DNA of 64,000 nucleotides from positions 57,435,718 through 57,499,717 of the forward strand of contig JALGPY010000004.1 in assembly GCA_023055425.1 (NCBI GenBank). Reading direction: 5' to 3'. This DNA is from Linanthus parryae. Its lineage: Eukaryota > Streptophyta > Magnoliopsida > Ericales > Polemoniaceae. Within the stretch, counting starts at the first letter, position 1. Every line of letters starts with the position of its first letter. A program made the position numbers and the translations under genes. The notes beneath the pieces are model-generated. The model worked only from the letters and a program-made list of their open reading frames with translations. It was not told the DNA's origin and ran no database searches. This document shows positions 1 to 10,289 of this stretch, piece after piece.

Positions 1-1244
1 GGGTTGGATTGATATGGAGATATCATGATCCAAAACATGGGTGTCCATTAAGGGTAATGGCACACTGGATTGACCCATCTCCGAGAAGGCTACATACACG
101 TTATGTTAAGTCACAATTGCTTCTCGTGGTGCAATGGTATTGTCATCCTTAGACTTGAAGTAGCTAGATGTTCTAGTTGTGGATTATTGTGATTTTGGTA
201 GCGTCAAACGCTACACCGTAACTAGGTAGTTATAAAGGCGTGTACCGGATACAATAAGAAGCAAACTTAGAGATCTTAGTGGACGTAGATAGAATTTGTC
301 CCTCCCGCATAACGGGAGCAAATATCCTAGGCCACTCGAGGGATAGTGCTTATAGAATGTCTGGCGAGACTCAAATAAACCAATATGGGATATTGATGTT
401 ATTTGCACGAATAAGGCTATTCCCATGGATCAAGAAACTATGGATTGGATATACGAGTGTGACTTGTATTTCTCGTGTCCAATCCGGATATAGAGACAAA
501 GGGATGAGACAATTACTTGTACAAGGTTTGTCAAATGACTATTCTATTAGTTGGCTAGAATGGATGTTTTGCTAGAAACCGCTCCATATTAGCAAATTTT
601 TGCTACCAACTAGATAGAACCTATGGGGTCACACGCTATATAGAGTTGAACTAGATTTGGGAATTAATTAATAGGATTAATTAATTAGAAGGATCACTTT
701 GCAACACCTTGCAAACTTAGTAGGACTAATTTGGAAGGAAGGGACTAAACCGAACTCTAGTAGGACTAAAATGGGTCCTTTAGGTAGTTGGAAAGGATTT
801 GTTGGACTATATAAAGGATGCTCCTACCTTCCTTCCTTACCAAACTTATGAGCCTCTAGTTCATAACTTGAGTGGGAGAGAACAAAAGGAGAGAGAGCAA
901 GCAAGCAAGAAAGGCGTCCCCCCCCTTGCCGCCGCCCCTTCCCGTCGTCCCAAACAAGGAGGGCGCCCCTCCTTGTTTGCTCGCGTTGTGTGATTTCTTC
1001 TTCCTCTTCCTCCATTCCGGGCTAGCACAAAGGAGAAGGAAGATCTAGATCTCAACTCTAGGCGTGGATCAACTATAGAGAACGTGACACAATTCACGTT
1101 ACAAGTCATCACAGGAGAAATCCTAAGGTGTGTAACTTGATTTCTTCCCTTACCATCGTTATGTATCTTGTCATGTGATCCTTGGAGGGTATTGCATGGA
1201 TAATATTTGTTCTTCCGCTGCGTATCCATGATCAAAACCCTACA
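1..1244 (+). repeat. Copia LTR, 3' part (same family as the complete element at 10893-19397)
   Basis: This stretch aligns by eye along its whole length with the LTRs at 10893-12319 and 17969-19397, beginning about 194 bases into the LTR. It shares the landmarks gttggattgat, the TATA region, a C-rich stretch near 920-980 and the terminal caaaaccctaca at 1233-1244. Beyond 1244 the sequence switches abruptly to a Ty3 integrase reading frame, so this is an LTR end sitting inside a Gypsy element. The left part lies outside the window, so I cannot tell a solo LTR from the 3' LTR of a full element. It is more diverged from the other two LTRs than they are from each other, which suggests an older insertion. 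Confidence 0.9.
808..815 (+). promoter_or_regulatory. LTR TATA box
   Basis: The motif tatataaa sits at the same LTR position as the one at 11882-11889, upstream of a pyrimidine-rich stretch. It is the expected core promoter of the Copia LTR. Only the motif and its conservation between LTR copies support this; no transcript evidence is available. Confidence 0.6.
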
Positions 1245-1526
1245 TTTCACGTATCACAGCTAAAGAAGTATGTACCTGATTCATCCCACGTGCTGGATCC
1301 CAAACCAATTGAGTTAGACCCGTCTTTGACATATGAAGAGCATCCTGTCAAGATCCTCGATACCAATACTAGGGACACACGTACCAAGAGCGTTAATCTA
1401 GTGAAAGTCCTATGGACGAACCATCAGACAAAAGAAGCTACTTGGAAAGTAGAGGAAGATATGAGAAAGAAGTATCCACACCTCTTTGACGAGGAAAAAC
1501 GAGTTCCGAGGACGTCACTCCTCTAA
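1245..1526 (+). pseudogene. Ty3/Gypsy chromovirus integrase C-terminus with chromodomain-like tail (fragment)
   Basis: The frame opens directly at the Copia LTR junction with FHVSQLKKYVPD, the conserved end of the plant Ty3 integrase core extension. It continues with EEHPVKILD, VKVLWTNH and EATWKVEEDM followed by YPHLF, the usual pattern of the integrase C-terminal chromodomain-like region in plant chromoviruses (Tekay/del or Reina type). In the family this module helps direct integration to chromatin. Everything upstream (gag, protease, RT, RNase H, most of integrase) lies beyond the window or was separated by the Copia insertion. The stop at 1524-1526 is probably the natural end of pol. Lineage assignment is an inference from these motifs and the LTR start. 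Confidence 0.85.
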
Positions 1527-1722
1527 GGGAGAGAGGACTGTAACCCTTTAGTTTTCATGACCCTAATCCTTGTACCACTTCCGCGCCACATGTATCGAAC
1601 TAGATATTAATTAATTTATCGTATTATCTTATGTGTTGGCTGTTACGAGATATAGAAAGTTCGCATCCCGTTGATTAGTTGGTTTAAGCTTCGAGGACGA
1701 AGCTTTGTTTAAGGGGGAAGGA
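1527..1722 (+). other. Chromovirus 3' untranslated region with polypurine tract
   Basis: This short non-coding stretch between the pol stop and the 3' LTR ends in a purine run, aagggggaagga, at 1711-1722. It lies immediately before the LTR start TGTAATACCCC. A polypurine tract in this position primes plus-strand DNA synthesis in LTR retrotransposons. A small inverted repeat, aagcttcgaggacgaagctt, lies just upstream at about 1686-1705 and is commonly seen before Tekay/del LTRs. Confidence 0.8.
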
Positions 1723-2599
1723 TGTAATACCCCGTTTCTAGTATACGAGTAATTGATAACTTTTTCGTAAAGTTTACAAGACAATTTTCAAAGTTATTTG
1801 GAGAAAGGGGAGGTAGTTGAAGTTTCCAACAAGTAAAATTAACTATTTGGGGGTGAAAGTTATGATTTGTTGTAGCTTGAAAACCCTTTTGAGAAATTTA
1901 ATAAAATATAATTAAATAATATGAAAAAAATGAGAGAGAGAGAGAAAGAAACGGTTTCTCCTATCAGACATAAATGAAGTTGTGTTTTTGCAAAAAACAA
2001 GGCACTTCTCTCTCTTCTCCTCCTTCTTAAACCCATCCCTCTCTCCCCTTGGGCTCACACACCCGACTTCGCCAGCATCCCACCCTCCATCTCTCTCTAT
2101 CACCCTCCATCTCTCTGCGTCTCCCCTACCTCTCGGCCAGAAAGTAGCAGCGGCAGCAACAGTGGCTATTGGCCACGTCACCCCCGCCTGAGAAGACCGA
2201 CGGAACCACCATCACCATCACCTACGTCTCTCTCCTGCCTCCCTCGACCCTTAGCTTCCCTCTCCCTCTCAGTTTCGACCCAATCAGAGGCAGTAGAAGC
2301 AGCGGCTAGCTGCTTAATCAACCCAGAACCACCCACCGCCGGCGGCCAACGCCATTGACACCGGCGAAGAGCTCGAAGCCCAAGCTAACCGGAGCTACGA
2401 CCACTTCAAATCTGTTCGAGGAGACTCCCAGGGACTTGGGGAGACGATAGACGAACCCAGCCGGTGCCAAGAACGGCGAAAAAGTCGCCGACGAAAACCA
2501 TCGCCGGCCCACCCGACTGCAAATTCGAACCACCTCATTTCTCGATCGTTTTTCGCGGTTTTTAGCTTGGGTAAGCTCTAAATCACTCCTTAGTTCGTA

Positions 2600-2859
2600 C
2601 TACCTCTGTTTCTTCTCTTCCCCCTTCGGCTGACTTTTTTACCCGTAGTTGGGTCACTTTGACTCGGTAATTTGGATAGCAAAACGATATAATTTTTTTG
2701 CAATTTTTTCATAATATTGTAGAGTAAAGTTTACTCTACCAGATCATGCAAAGATTATCAAATTCGTGTATTGTTTTGCTAACCAAATCACCAGGTCAAA
2801 GTGACCCAGTAAATAGTGTCAAAAAGTGAAGTAAGGTGAAAGAGAAGAAACAGAGGTAG
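2600..2859. mobile_element. Stowaway-like MITE (260 bp) with TA target duplication
   Basis: The terminal inverted repeats are perfect: ctacctctgtttcttctctt at 2600-2619 is the exact reverse complement of 2840-2859. TA flanks both sides (2598-2599 and 2860-2861), the Tc1/mariner signature. The inverted symmetry extends inward: 2649-2690 pairs imperfectly with 2770-2812 (gggtcactttgac against gtcaaagtgaccc), so most of the element can fold into a hairpin. There is no ORF. It is non-autonomous and would depend on a mariner-like transposase elsewhere in the genome. It lies inside the chromovirus LTR and is therefore younger than that LTR. Confidence 0.9.
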
Positions 2860-3130
2860 TATTAGATAAGAAAAATCCTATATTGAGGCATGAATCAGCG
2901 TTTAGGTTGATCGATTTCCTAGTTTATGTAAAAGGGGGTGAAAGTGTCTTTTCCTAAAACTTGGAGGTATAAAGTGTCTTTTACCTTACTGTATATAGGT
3001 TATGAGTGGGGGGTTGTTGTGTACTTTCTGAAGAGCTAAGGGTATTTAGTGTGGCATCTAAAACTGTTGTTCTAGTGGGAAGGGGGTTTTGTTGTCTTTT
3101 GAGAAAATAATATTTACATATATAAGAATA

Positions 3131-3141
3131 CACACACACCC

Positions 3142-3204
<63 letters not shown>
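3131..3204. repeat. (CA)n microsatellite
   Basis: About 37 dinucleotide units of CA with a few CC interruptions at the left end, inside the chromovirus LTR. The apparent Cys-Val ORF on the minus strand is only a translation of this repeat. Confidence 0.95.
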
Positions 3205-3209
<5 letters not shown>

Positions 3210-3462
3210 GAAAATAAAGATAGGGGATTTGGAATTTAATTAACTTCCTAATTTTATAATTATTATTTAAATATGCAAAAATAACTTGAGTAGTAAAATT
3301 TTACAATAAATAGCTGTTACATAGTAAACTAGAGTTTTTTTAATATACTATGCCTATTTATTCAATAACCATTATCGTTTTGATTAACTAGCTAATCTCA
3401 AAGTATTGTAAATTGACATTCTAAATAAATTGCTTGTCTAAATATCGTTTTATTTTTAGAAA

Positions 3463-3490
3463 ATAATAATAATAATAATAATAATAATAA
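3463..3490. repeat. (TAA)n microsatellite
   Basis: Nine or so uninterrupted ATA/TAA trinucleotide units in the AT-rich middle of the chromovirus LTR. Confidence 0.9.
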
Positions 3491-4925
3491 GTTTATGAAT
3501 AGATTCTTGACTTAATGTTTTATCTTTCTCTAAATTAAAAATAATTAATTAGCATACCTATAAATAGATGTTAAATAATGCTTATTCCTCCTCGTATGCA
3601 TTTTATGGTTTCAACTCCTAAACAAGTTAGTATATAGTCTTTTATTTCACTATCAAGAATACATCATTAATAATTAATTCCATTAATTAAATAATTTATT
3701 TTATAAATAATTTATTCTAGAAGAATTAAATATAATTGTTAGAATATTAAGAATAAAATATGGTTTTTTACAATAAAGTTTAAGCTAGTATTTTTCTATT
3801 GTAAGAATTTATACTTAAGGAAATTCTAAAAGTAAATATTTTATTTTCTCACCATTTAAAATACAAGTGTATTAAAATTGAGTAGTAATATTAGATAATT
3901 ATAATTTGAAGATATGATTATTGTAAACTAGCATACTCTTGACAATTATAGCAAAAACTAAAGATTTAGACTTTGTATATGGTTAAATTGAACTCTCTCA
4001 CGTCGTCACTTGCATTTCACGTGATAGTCAAACTTTCGATTAATTAGAAATTATAAATTTGTAGGTGAAGAATTTGTAGACGAGGGCTACGTCTACCTTT
4101 GAGGGCATACGTGCTATTTGCCGTGTTATTGAGGTGAGTAAACATGCCAAGTCTCGCGTGCCCAGCTTCTTTCGTGTCGAAATATGATTTTGTTATCTAT
4201 TTCAAACTGCGATTTATGACTTATATGCTATACTTGAGATTGATTTTGTGTTGAGATAAATGTTTTGAAGTTGTCACACGAAAACGATAATCCGTTAATA
4301 ATGTAAATCGGAAAGAGTTGTGCGGGGATCGTTATATTATTGCTAGATTGGTCATGTTGACTTTGTTCACTCGACCCGTATTATTTTAACCCGGTCGCTA
4401 CCTGCCCGGTCGCTCCATGTACTCACCTCTCTGGACCCGAGGAGTCTTAGGGGGGTGCCGACACTTAAGGTCTTGGTAGCTTAGTGAAAGTAGATCTTCC
4501 CCGCATCAACAAGCTAATAATATGAGTTTCTTTGAGAAAGAGAATTTCATATGAGTTACAGTGTTCATACATTATTCTTCAGAGATTTATTCAGTTATTG
4601 TTCATTCTCTGTTATGATTATTTTGGGAAGATACGGTTCGTAATATGTTTACAGGCTTGGGTATTTACTTACTCAGTATTTCATTGCTGACTTCAGAAAA
4701 ACTGCGGTTCCTGTTTTATTCCCACCGCAGGTCTAGACGACGAAGGCTTGGCTTAGATCGGGGGGGACGCAGACTCACCTACTATTATCAGTATGCTTAG
4801 TATCTCGAACTACTAGACGGTTTGGATCTTTTGTGTAAAAATATTTTAAGGCAATGTGTAAGACTGTTTGCTCATGTAATATATAACTAATGCAGTGTTT
4901 GTTCTTGATTTCCGCCATAAGAAAA

Positions 4926-5431
4926 CTAGGCACACACTTTAGATTTGAAAATCAAGTAAGTGTATAAAAATAGGCGGACACTCTCGTAAAGAAAGTCTCT
5001 CTATACGTACTAAGGGGAACTCACATTGTCTCTCTCGGTCGCAAGTCACGCCCTATGCCTAAATTCCTCACACTCCTCGATTTTTCCAAATTTTCAGGTT
5101 CTTTTGATTGCCCTTTCTCAAAATTTTTAATTTTTAGGATTTTCAATTTTTTAAATTTTTTTTAACACTACATGCACGGTCTACTCGATTAACGACTCGA
5201 TATGGGTGGGATGACTCTATAAAATAAACGTGCAAACAGAATAGTGAATAATAAAATGGAAAAATAAGGACATAACAAAAAAAACTACTCTACATGTGAC
5301 AGGTGAATGCAAGACTCGACACTGGCTAGAAAAAAGTACAACTCACCCCCACACTAGAATACTTCGTTGTCCCCAACGAATATAAAACTCAATAAGGGGG
5401 ACTCGGCATTCTAATGCGAGGGCCACCGAAT
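4926..5431 (-). other. Athila-type element 3' non-coding end and broken junction
   Basis: Read on the minus strand, this follows the stop of the ORF at 5432-6988. It holds low-complexity T-rich sequence and a cccccacact block at 5346-5355 followed by cgttgtccccaacga, a type of block common downstream of pol in Athila/Tat elements. A 3' LTR starting TGATAACTCCG (as in the 5' LTR at 24706 reading leftward) should follow but is absent. The region passes instead into plus-strand chromovirus LTR sequence near 4925. I see no gene here. Confidence 0.5.
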
Positions 5432-6988
5432 CTACTCGGTGTCTGAGTCGTCGGAGTTGGTGCTCGACTGGTATCTCCCATCTGAAGGACTAGGAGTCTG
5501 TGTCACACCATCAGTCTTTCCACGCGCATGTAACCACTTATCCTGCCTATCCAGCTTCTCGCCAAGTTGGCGCTGGTTGTGGCGCACATGCATGGACCTC
5601 GACTTGGCTTTCTTCTCAGCCGTGTCCATGCGATTCTCAAGCGCCTCCCATCTAGCCTCCGATGCCTGCCATCTAGTATCACTCTTTTTATCTTGAGCAA
5701 TTATCATTCGTTGCAAAGCTTTAAGGGTGGCATCGAGGCTAGCAGTCACCGAACCAGCTGAACTCGTCTCTCCACTCGCAGCTGGGGCTTTACCCTTTCC
5801 ACCCCTCTTAGCCTCCTTTTTAGGTGGGGCTCGGCTGCTCTCAACAACTACCTCATCTTTCTTGGCGTCAGGCACCATGTGCCATGTTCGCGGGGGCTCG
5901 GGCTCACGGTCTCTGTCAAAGGTATATCGCCTAACACCGGCATTCGAAGCCATACGCTGCAATAAATAACCATACCCAGCCGCCCGATGGTTAGACACTC
6001 TCAGCCTAGCTCTAAAACTTCGGTAAATGCGCTTCGAAACATCGAACCGCTTACCCTGGAACCAACACATAGCCATGACAACCCACTCAAAACGGACATT
6101 CTTCTGAGACGACGCACCCTCAACCCAATACACTATGACTTCCACTAACCAACGAGCTTGACGAATTAGACGGTTGGCTGGAACCGTCCACTTTCTCACG
6201 TCCTTGCTTCGATGATTAACCCAATACTGTCCTGTCACGTCACCAAAAGCAAAAGCAGACACAAGTGCTACTAATTCATTAACATCCATCTCCATGGTGA
6301 CCTCAAAGTGACAACGCTCAGTGAGGGGTGGCCAGTTCAGGGTTGCGGCTATGGTGGTGGGAGAGAAGACAAATTTTTTTTTACGAGCATAAATAACCCT
6401 AGGATCATTTACCTCCGCATCCTCTGCTGATCCACAAAACTGTGCATTCGCATATATTTCCCACACGAGTTCTGAACTCGCGTTCCCTTCTATGATACTA
6501 CACCAACCCTCGAAATTCTCGGCTTCCATGAAATCGAGAATCTCTTTAGGCATGTCATCGTGAACCGGGAAATGCTTTTCGACATTCAGCCCATTGAACA
6601 CATTGTCTTCCCCTCTGTACTTAGCATGAGCAGGAGCACAAATGAACCTAAGGTTGCAAAACACCCCAGAGTCAAGGTCAAATTCATTGGTGACACTCGA
6701 AGACCTCTCATTATCTGCTTCCGGTAACACCTGGGGTTCCGCTCTCGCCAGCTCAGCTGGGTCAGGGGAACCTGGGGAAACCATGGCCCCCGAAACCCAA
6801 AAGGTGGCAGTCTCTAAATTGGAGTCTTCCCATCTCGTCTCTCTGATATCCAACTCAGGATCATAATCCTCACTATCACTCGGTACTTTTCTCTTTTTAT
6901 TTTTCCCTTTAGACACATTTTTACTTGAAGTCGCACCCTTTCCTCTAGCTACGGCTTTACCTTTACTTTGCCTACTCGACATCGGCAC
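5432..6988 (-). CDS. Third ORF of Athila-type element; putative plant transposon domain protein (518 aa)
   Basis: This is a long uninterrupted frame downstream of integrase, where Athila elements carry their extra (env-position) ORF. The N-terminus (residues 1-45) is lysine-rich and looks like a nuclear-targeting tail. Residues about 115-340 contain PKEILDFMEAENFEGW, YARKKKFVFSPTTIAATLNWPP, VTGQYWVNHRS and RLIRQARWLVEVIVYW, the pattern of the Pfam family called putative plant transposon protein. A charged C-terminal region (about 425-490: LKALQRMIIAQ, RWEALENRMDTAEKKAK) looks like a coiled coil. I see no signal peptide or transmembrane segment, so an envelope role is not supported. It is the only long Athila frame here without a visible lesion. 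Function is unknown; family assignment is from memory of motifs. Confidence 0.75.
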   Translation of the reverse strand: MPMSSRQSKGKAVARGKGATSSKNVSKGKNKKRKVPSDSEDYDPELDIRETRWEDSNLETATFWVSGAMVSPGSPDPAELARAEPQVLPEADNERSSSVTNEFDLDSGVFCNLRFICAPAHAKYRGEDNVFNGLNVEKHFPVHDDMPKEILDFMEAENFEGWCSIIEGNASSELVWEIYANAQFCGSAEDAEVNDPRVIYARKKKFVFSPTTIAATLNWPPLTERCHFEVTMEMDVNELVALVSAFAFGDVTGQYWVNHRSKDVRKWTVPANRLIRQARWLVEVIVYWVEGASSQKNVRFEWVVMAMCWFQGKRFDVSKRIYRSFRARLRVSNHRAAGYGYLLQRMASNAGVRRYTFDRDREPEPPRTWHMVPDAKKDEVVVESSRAPPKKEAKRGGKGKAPAASGETSSAGSVTASLDATLKALQRMIIAQDKKSDTRWQASEARWEALENRMDTAEKKAKSRSMHVRHNQRQLGEKLDRQDKWLHARGKTDGVTQTPSPSDGRYQSSTNSDDSDTE

Positions 6989-8871
6989 AAGAAAGCAACA
7001 AAATTTTGCAAGTAATTTATGCTAGGTGCACAGTGTCAGGATGTGTACGTAAAGAAACAAGTACGCAATTAGCAAATAATCCTAAGGACACTAGTCAATC
7101 GCCCCCAAGCACGCTACTAAGCGCAACAAAATAAAATCGGGCTTTTACTCAATTGTGCCTAAGACTCGATAAAGCGAGGGATTAGGACGTACCTACGTGC
7201 CCGGAGCTAGTCTTACGGGCACGGTTTTCAGAAAATGCAGCAAGATGGACCGTTTCGGGTCGCCGAGAGTTTTTCGCTGCAATATGGAATTGAGTTGTGC
7301 ACTTTGCTCCTCGCAGTGTCCCTGTCACTTTCTTCTTCTTCGATGAAGTGTGAATCACAGCCTAAGTTCCTCAATTTCAGAAAATGCGTCAAGAACCCTA
7401 GATTTTTCTTCTTCAAAATCGACAACCAAACAGCCCAATCGAAGGGCTGCAACCACTGTAGCTCTCTCTCTTTCCCTCCTGTGATGTGCAGAGACGACGA
7501 CGGTGAGGTGACAAGGTGGAGAAGGGCGTTAGGTGGCGGCGACCGTGGGTGCTGTGGGTGTGCGTGGGTCGGCGCTGTGGAGGTCGTGGGTCGAAGCTGG
7601 GGTGTCGTGGGTCGGAGCTAGGGTGTCGTGGGTGGCTTCCGAAGAGGATGCCGACGACAGGAGGAGGGATGGTGGTGAGGTTGTAGTCGGGTGTTTGTGT
7701 TGGTGGCGTAGGAGCAGGCGACGGGAGGAAGAGGTCTGTGTCGTTCGACCGAGAGAGGGTGAGAAAGAGTTATCAAAATTTGATAACTCAAATTTTTGGG
7801 AAAAGACAAAACCCCCCCTCTCTTCTTTTAAACAAATTTTCAAGAATGGCAAAAACAGCCCCCCTTAAACAAAGCTGAAACTCCTTCATTAGATAACAAG
7901 TCGTGGGACTTGTTGGCAGAAGTCACACGACTTGTTGCAGTTCTGCATATTCTCAACTCTTCTCCGACGCGTCTTTTTCTGATTTTTGAACTTGTAAAAG
8001 CTTGAAACAAGTTCAACCATGATAATTCTACCCCCACACTAGGGTCCCGACACGCCGTTTCGCAATTTGATCCGTAGCCCACAATTTTTTACCTCTTTCG
8101 CCATGTCCGGATATTTTTCGCCACTTTAACATCCTTTCTTCGCCGTTTTGCTCGTTCCTTTGCTTTTTCATGGATCTCCTCGACCTCGAGACTCCATTTA
8201 TGTTATGAAAGATTCCCAATTTTCGGGGAATCCTTTATTCTTCAATTTTACCCTTCCAAAGACCTATTTGGCAATTCTGGATGCTTTTCGACGCCTTTTA
8301 TCTGCTAAACATCCTTTTTGGCATAACTTCTTCGTCCGGACTCCGATATACGCGTTCCACCTGTCCAGAGAAAGATCTCGACCACCCCCACACTATGGCA
8401 CTGTTCAATTCAGCTTGGAATCCTGTTTTCAAAAATTTGCCTCGTAATTCGTGCCATTGTGCTAGCAATCTCGATTTCTTTATGTTTTCCTTGCGTATAT
8501 CAAGACGGGGAGTCCATGAATGTGATCTACCCCAGGTGCGTGTGTTGAGTGAGTGTCGGAATGGCGTCAATCCTTTATTTCTTCATTCCGGATCCCGATA
8601 CGCGCTTTGGTCTGCTCTTTCTCGTTTTTCGTGCAATTCTTCACTCGCGCATCAAGAAGGGGGATCCGGAATAGGCCTTCCACCTAGAATTCCTGCACAT
8701 ACTCATTGGAAATATTAAATCCACTCTCTCGCACCTCTAAAATAGTTAGAACATAATAAAATAACAAGACAGTATTGAAATCTACACTATGCAGTAAATA
8801 GGTTGGGTTGCCACCCAACAAGCGCTTTGTAATTTAAGGTCGACGGCCCGACCCAGTTACCTAAAATGAGG
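6989..8871 (-). other. Athila-type internal non-coding spacer between integrase and third ORF
   Basis: About 1.9 kb without a supported gene. Notable pieces, reading the plus strand: a palindrome gagttatcaaaatttgataa near 7765-7787; G-rich, GTGG-biased sequence 7495-7750; two AACAAGTC...GACTTGTT motifs at 7895-7936 resembling those in the 5' LTR; cccccacact blocks at 8031 and 8388; and gggttgccacccaacaagcg at 8805-8825, a block commonly found just after pol in Athila/Tat elements. Short ORFs on both strands show no conserved motif and are not called. Confidence 0.55.
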
Positions 8872-9462
8872 TCAGATATCGGGAATTGGTTTGAGGCTCT
8901 CAATCACCCCAATGAAATTCCCATCCACGTACGGCTTTGCTCGCTGTCCATTTACCTTGAATCTGTTCCCATTCTCAGCTTCTACATCGAGCGATCCCCA
9001 TGGTTAAACCTCTATAATTGTAAATGTACCACTCCACCTTGACTTCAGCTTGCCCGGAAACAATTTCAGTCGTGCGTTGAATATCAATACCTTCTGGCCC
9101 ACTCTGAAATCTCGTGGAATGATATGCTTGTCATGCCATTGCTTGGTTCTCTCTTTGTAGATCTTGGCACTCTGATATGCCATCAACCTATGTTCTTCTA
9201 ACTCAAGCAATGCCTGCTTCCTTTGCTCACCAGAGAGCTTAGCATCCAAATTTAATTTCTTTGGCGCCCAAAACGCTTTGTGCTCCAATTCCATCGGCAG
9301 ATGGCACGATTTCCCGAAAACGATCTGGTAGGGAGACATGCCCAAGGGAGTCTTGTATGCAGTGCGGTACGCCCATAAACTATCATCCAAGTGTAGAGCC
9401 CAGTCTTTGCGTCCTGGATTGACAGTTTTCTCTAGAATCCCCTTTATCTCTCGGTTAGACAC
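8872..9462 (-). pseudogene. Athila integrase, C-terminal part
   Basis: Reading leftward, the frame gives the end of the integrase core ([31 protein letters not shown], quoted only as the family-typical [10 protein letters not shown] motif) and the GPY/F-like extension ([26 protein letters not shown]). A nonsense codon follows FTIIEV near 9003-9005. The same frame then continues through FKVNGQRAKPY and VIESLKP to a stop at 8872-8874, which is probably the true end of pol. It is separated by a frameshift near 9450-9470 from the upstream integrase core. The enzyme would join element DNA to the host genome; this copy is defective. Confidence 0.85.
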
Positions 9463-10289
9463 TTCAGCTTGACCATTGGATTGTGGATGAAGGCCAATGA
9501 GATCTTGTGTGTCTTTACCCCATACTTACTCAAGGTATTGGCAAAGACCTTGTTCACAAAGTGTGATCCCTCATCGCTAATAATGGCTCTAGGCGTTCCA
9601 AACCTTGTGAATATATTCTTGCGTAAGAATCTCTCGACTATAGCACTATCATTCTTTGGACACGCCAGAGGCTCCACCCATTTGGTAACATAGTCAACCG
9701 CCAACAAAATATACAGATTACCAAGCGAAGATGGGAATGGCCCCATAAAGTCAATTCCCCACACATCAAACGGTTCTACTTCTAACACGAAATTTTGAGG
9801 CATTTCATTTCGGTTAGAGATATTACCTGTTCTTTGGCACCGGTCACACTGCTGCACAAATAGATGGGCGTCTTTATGCAAAGTTGGCCAAAAGAAACCA
9901 CTCTGAAGTACCTTAGCAACCGTGCGTGATTTGCCGAAATGTCCCCCGCAATTCAACTTATGGCAGTGTCTAAGGATCTCTAACGTGTCCGGCTCTGCAA
10001 CACACCTCCGGAATACATTATCTGCTCCCAGCTTGAACAGATAAGGATCATCCCAGAAGTATTGTCGCGCGTCTGCAAAGAATTTCTTCCTCTGGTGGTA
10101 ACTCATGTCCTTGGGTACAATGTTTAGTGCCTTGAAATTTGCCAAGTCAGCAAACCAAGGTACAGCTGCAACTACAACCATAAGCTGCTCATCTGGAAAA
10201 TCCTCTCGAATAGGCAAATCTTCCTGCTTATTGTTCTCCAGTCTGGACAAATGGTTCGCAACCACATTCTCTACCCCCTTTTTTATCTT
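9444..10289 (-). pseudogene. Athila RNase H end, integrase zinc finger and catalytic core
   Basis: The frame begins with VANHLSRLENN, the usual end of the RNase H region. The integrase HHCC zinc finger follows (HCHKLNCGGHFG, then CDRCQRTGNI), and then the core with WGIDFMGPFPSS (first catalytic Asp), AVDYVTKWVEP and ISDEGSHFVN (second catalytic Asp). The third catalytic residue (Glu) falls near the frameshift at about 9450-9470. The frame is shifted relative to the upstream RNase H frame within a G/A homopolymer near 10281-10290, where one extra base fits best. Together with 8872-9462 this is one decayed Ty3-type integrase on the minus strand. Confidence 0.88.

Larger units (their letters stand above)
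1723..4925 (+). repeat. Chromovirus 3' LTR (Tekay/del-like), right end uncertain
   Basis: The LTR begins with TGTAATACCCCG at 1723, directly after the polypurine tract; this start is typical of Tekay/del-type plant Gypsy LTRs. The region contains CT-rich leader-like sequence (about 2000-2560), a nested MITE, a CA microsatellite, an AT-rich block (3220-4070), and near 4680-4780 the CCGCAGGTCTAGACGACG-type block often seen late in such LTRs. I could not find a clean TG...CA end or a target duplication. The homology-like content stops near 4914-4930, where Athila-type 3' sequence of opposite polarity begins, so the LTR is probably truncated. No coding potential is seen here. Confidence 0.65.

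Noticed and set aside
211..575. ORFs in the Copia LTR copies (also 11350-11607 and 18361-18689)
   Set aside because: They fall within LTRs, differ between copies by frameshifts, and have no domain.
2981..3205. Cys-Val repeat ORF on the minus strand
   Set aside because: It is a direct translation of the (CA)n microsatellite.
5346..5355. cccccacact as the Athila polypurine tract with an LTR starting TGAGTTGTAC
   Set aside because: The 5' LTR of the same element starts TGATAACTCCG, and the sequence left of 5345 does not match it.
7229..7868. Overlapping ORFs on both strands of a GTGG-rich stretch
   Set aside because: Composition-driven open frames on both strands without a recognised motif, inside the Athila spacer.
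7840..7870. gccccccttaa near 7859 as a polypurine tract preceded by an LTR end
   Set aside because: The sequence to its left does not match the Athila 5' LTR; only the AACAAGTC palindrome is shared nearby.
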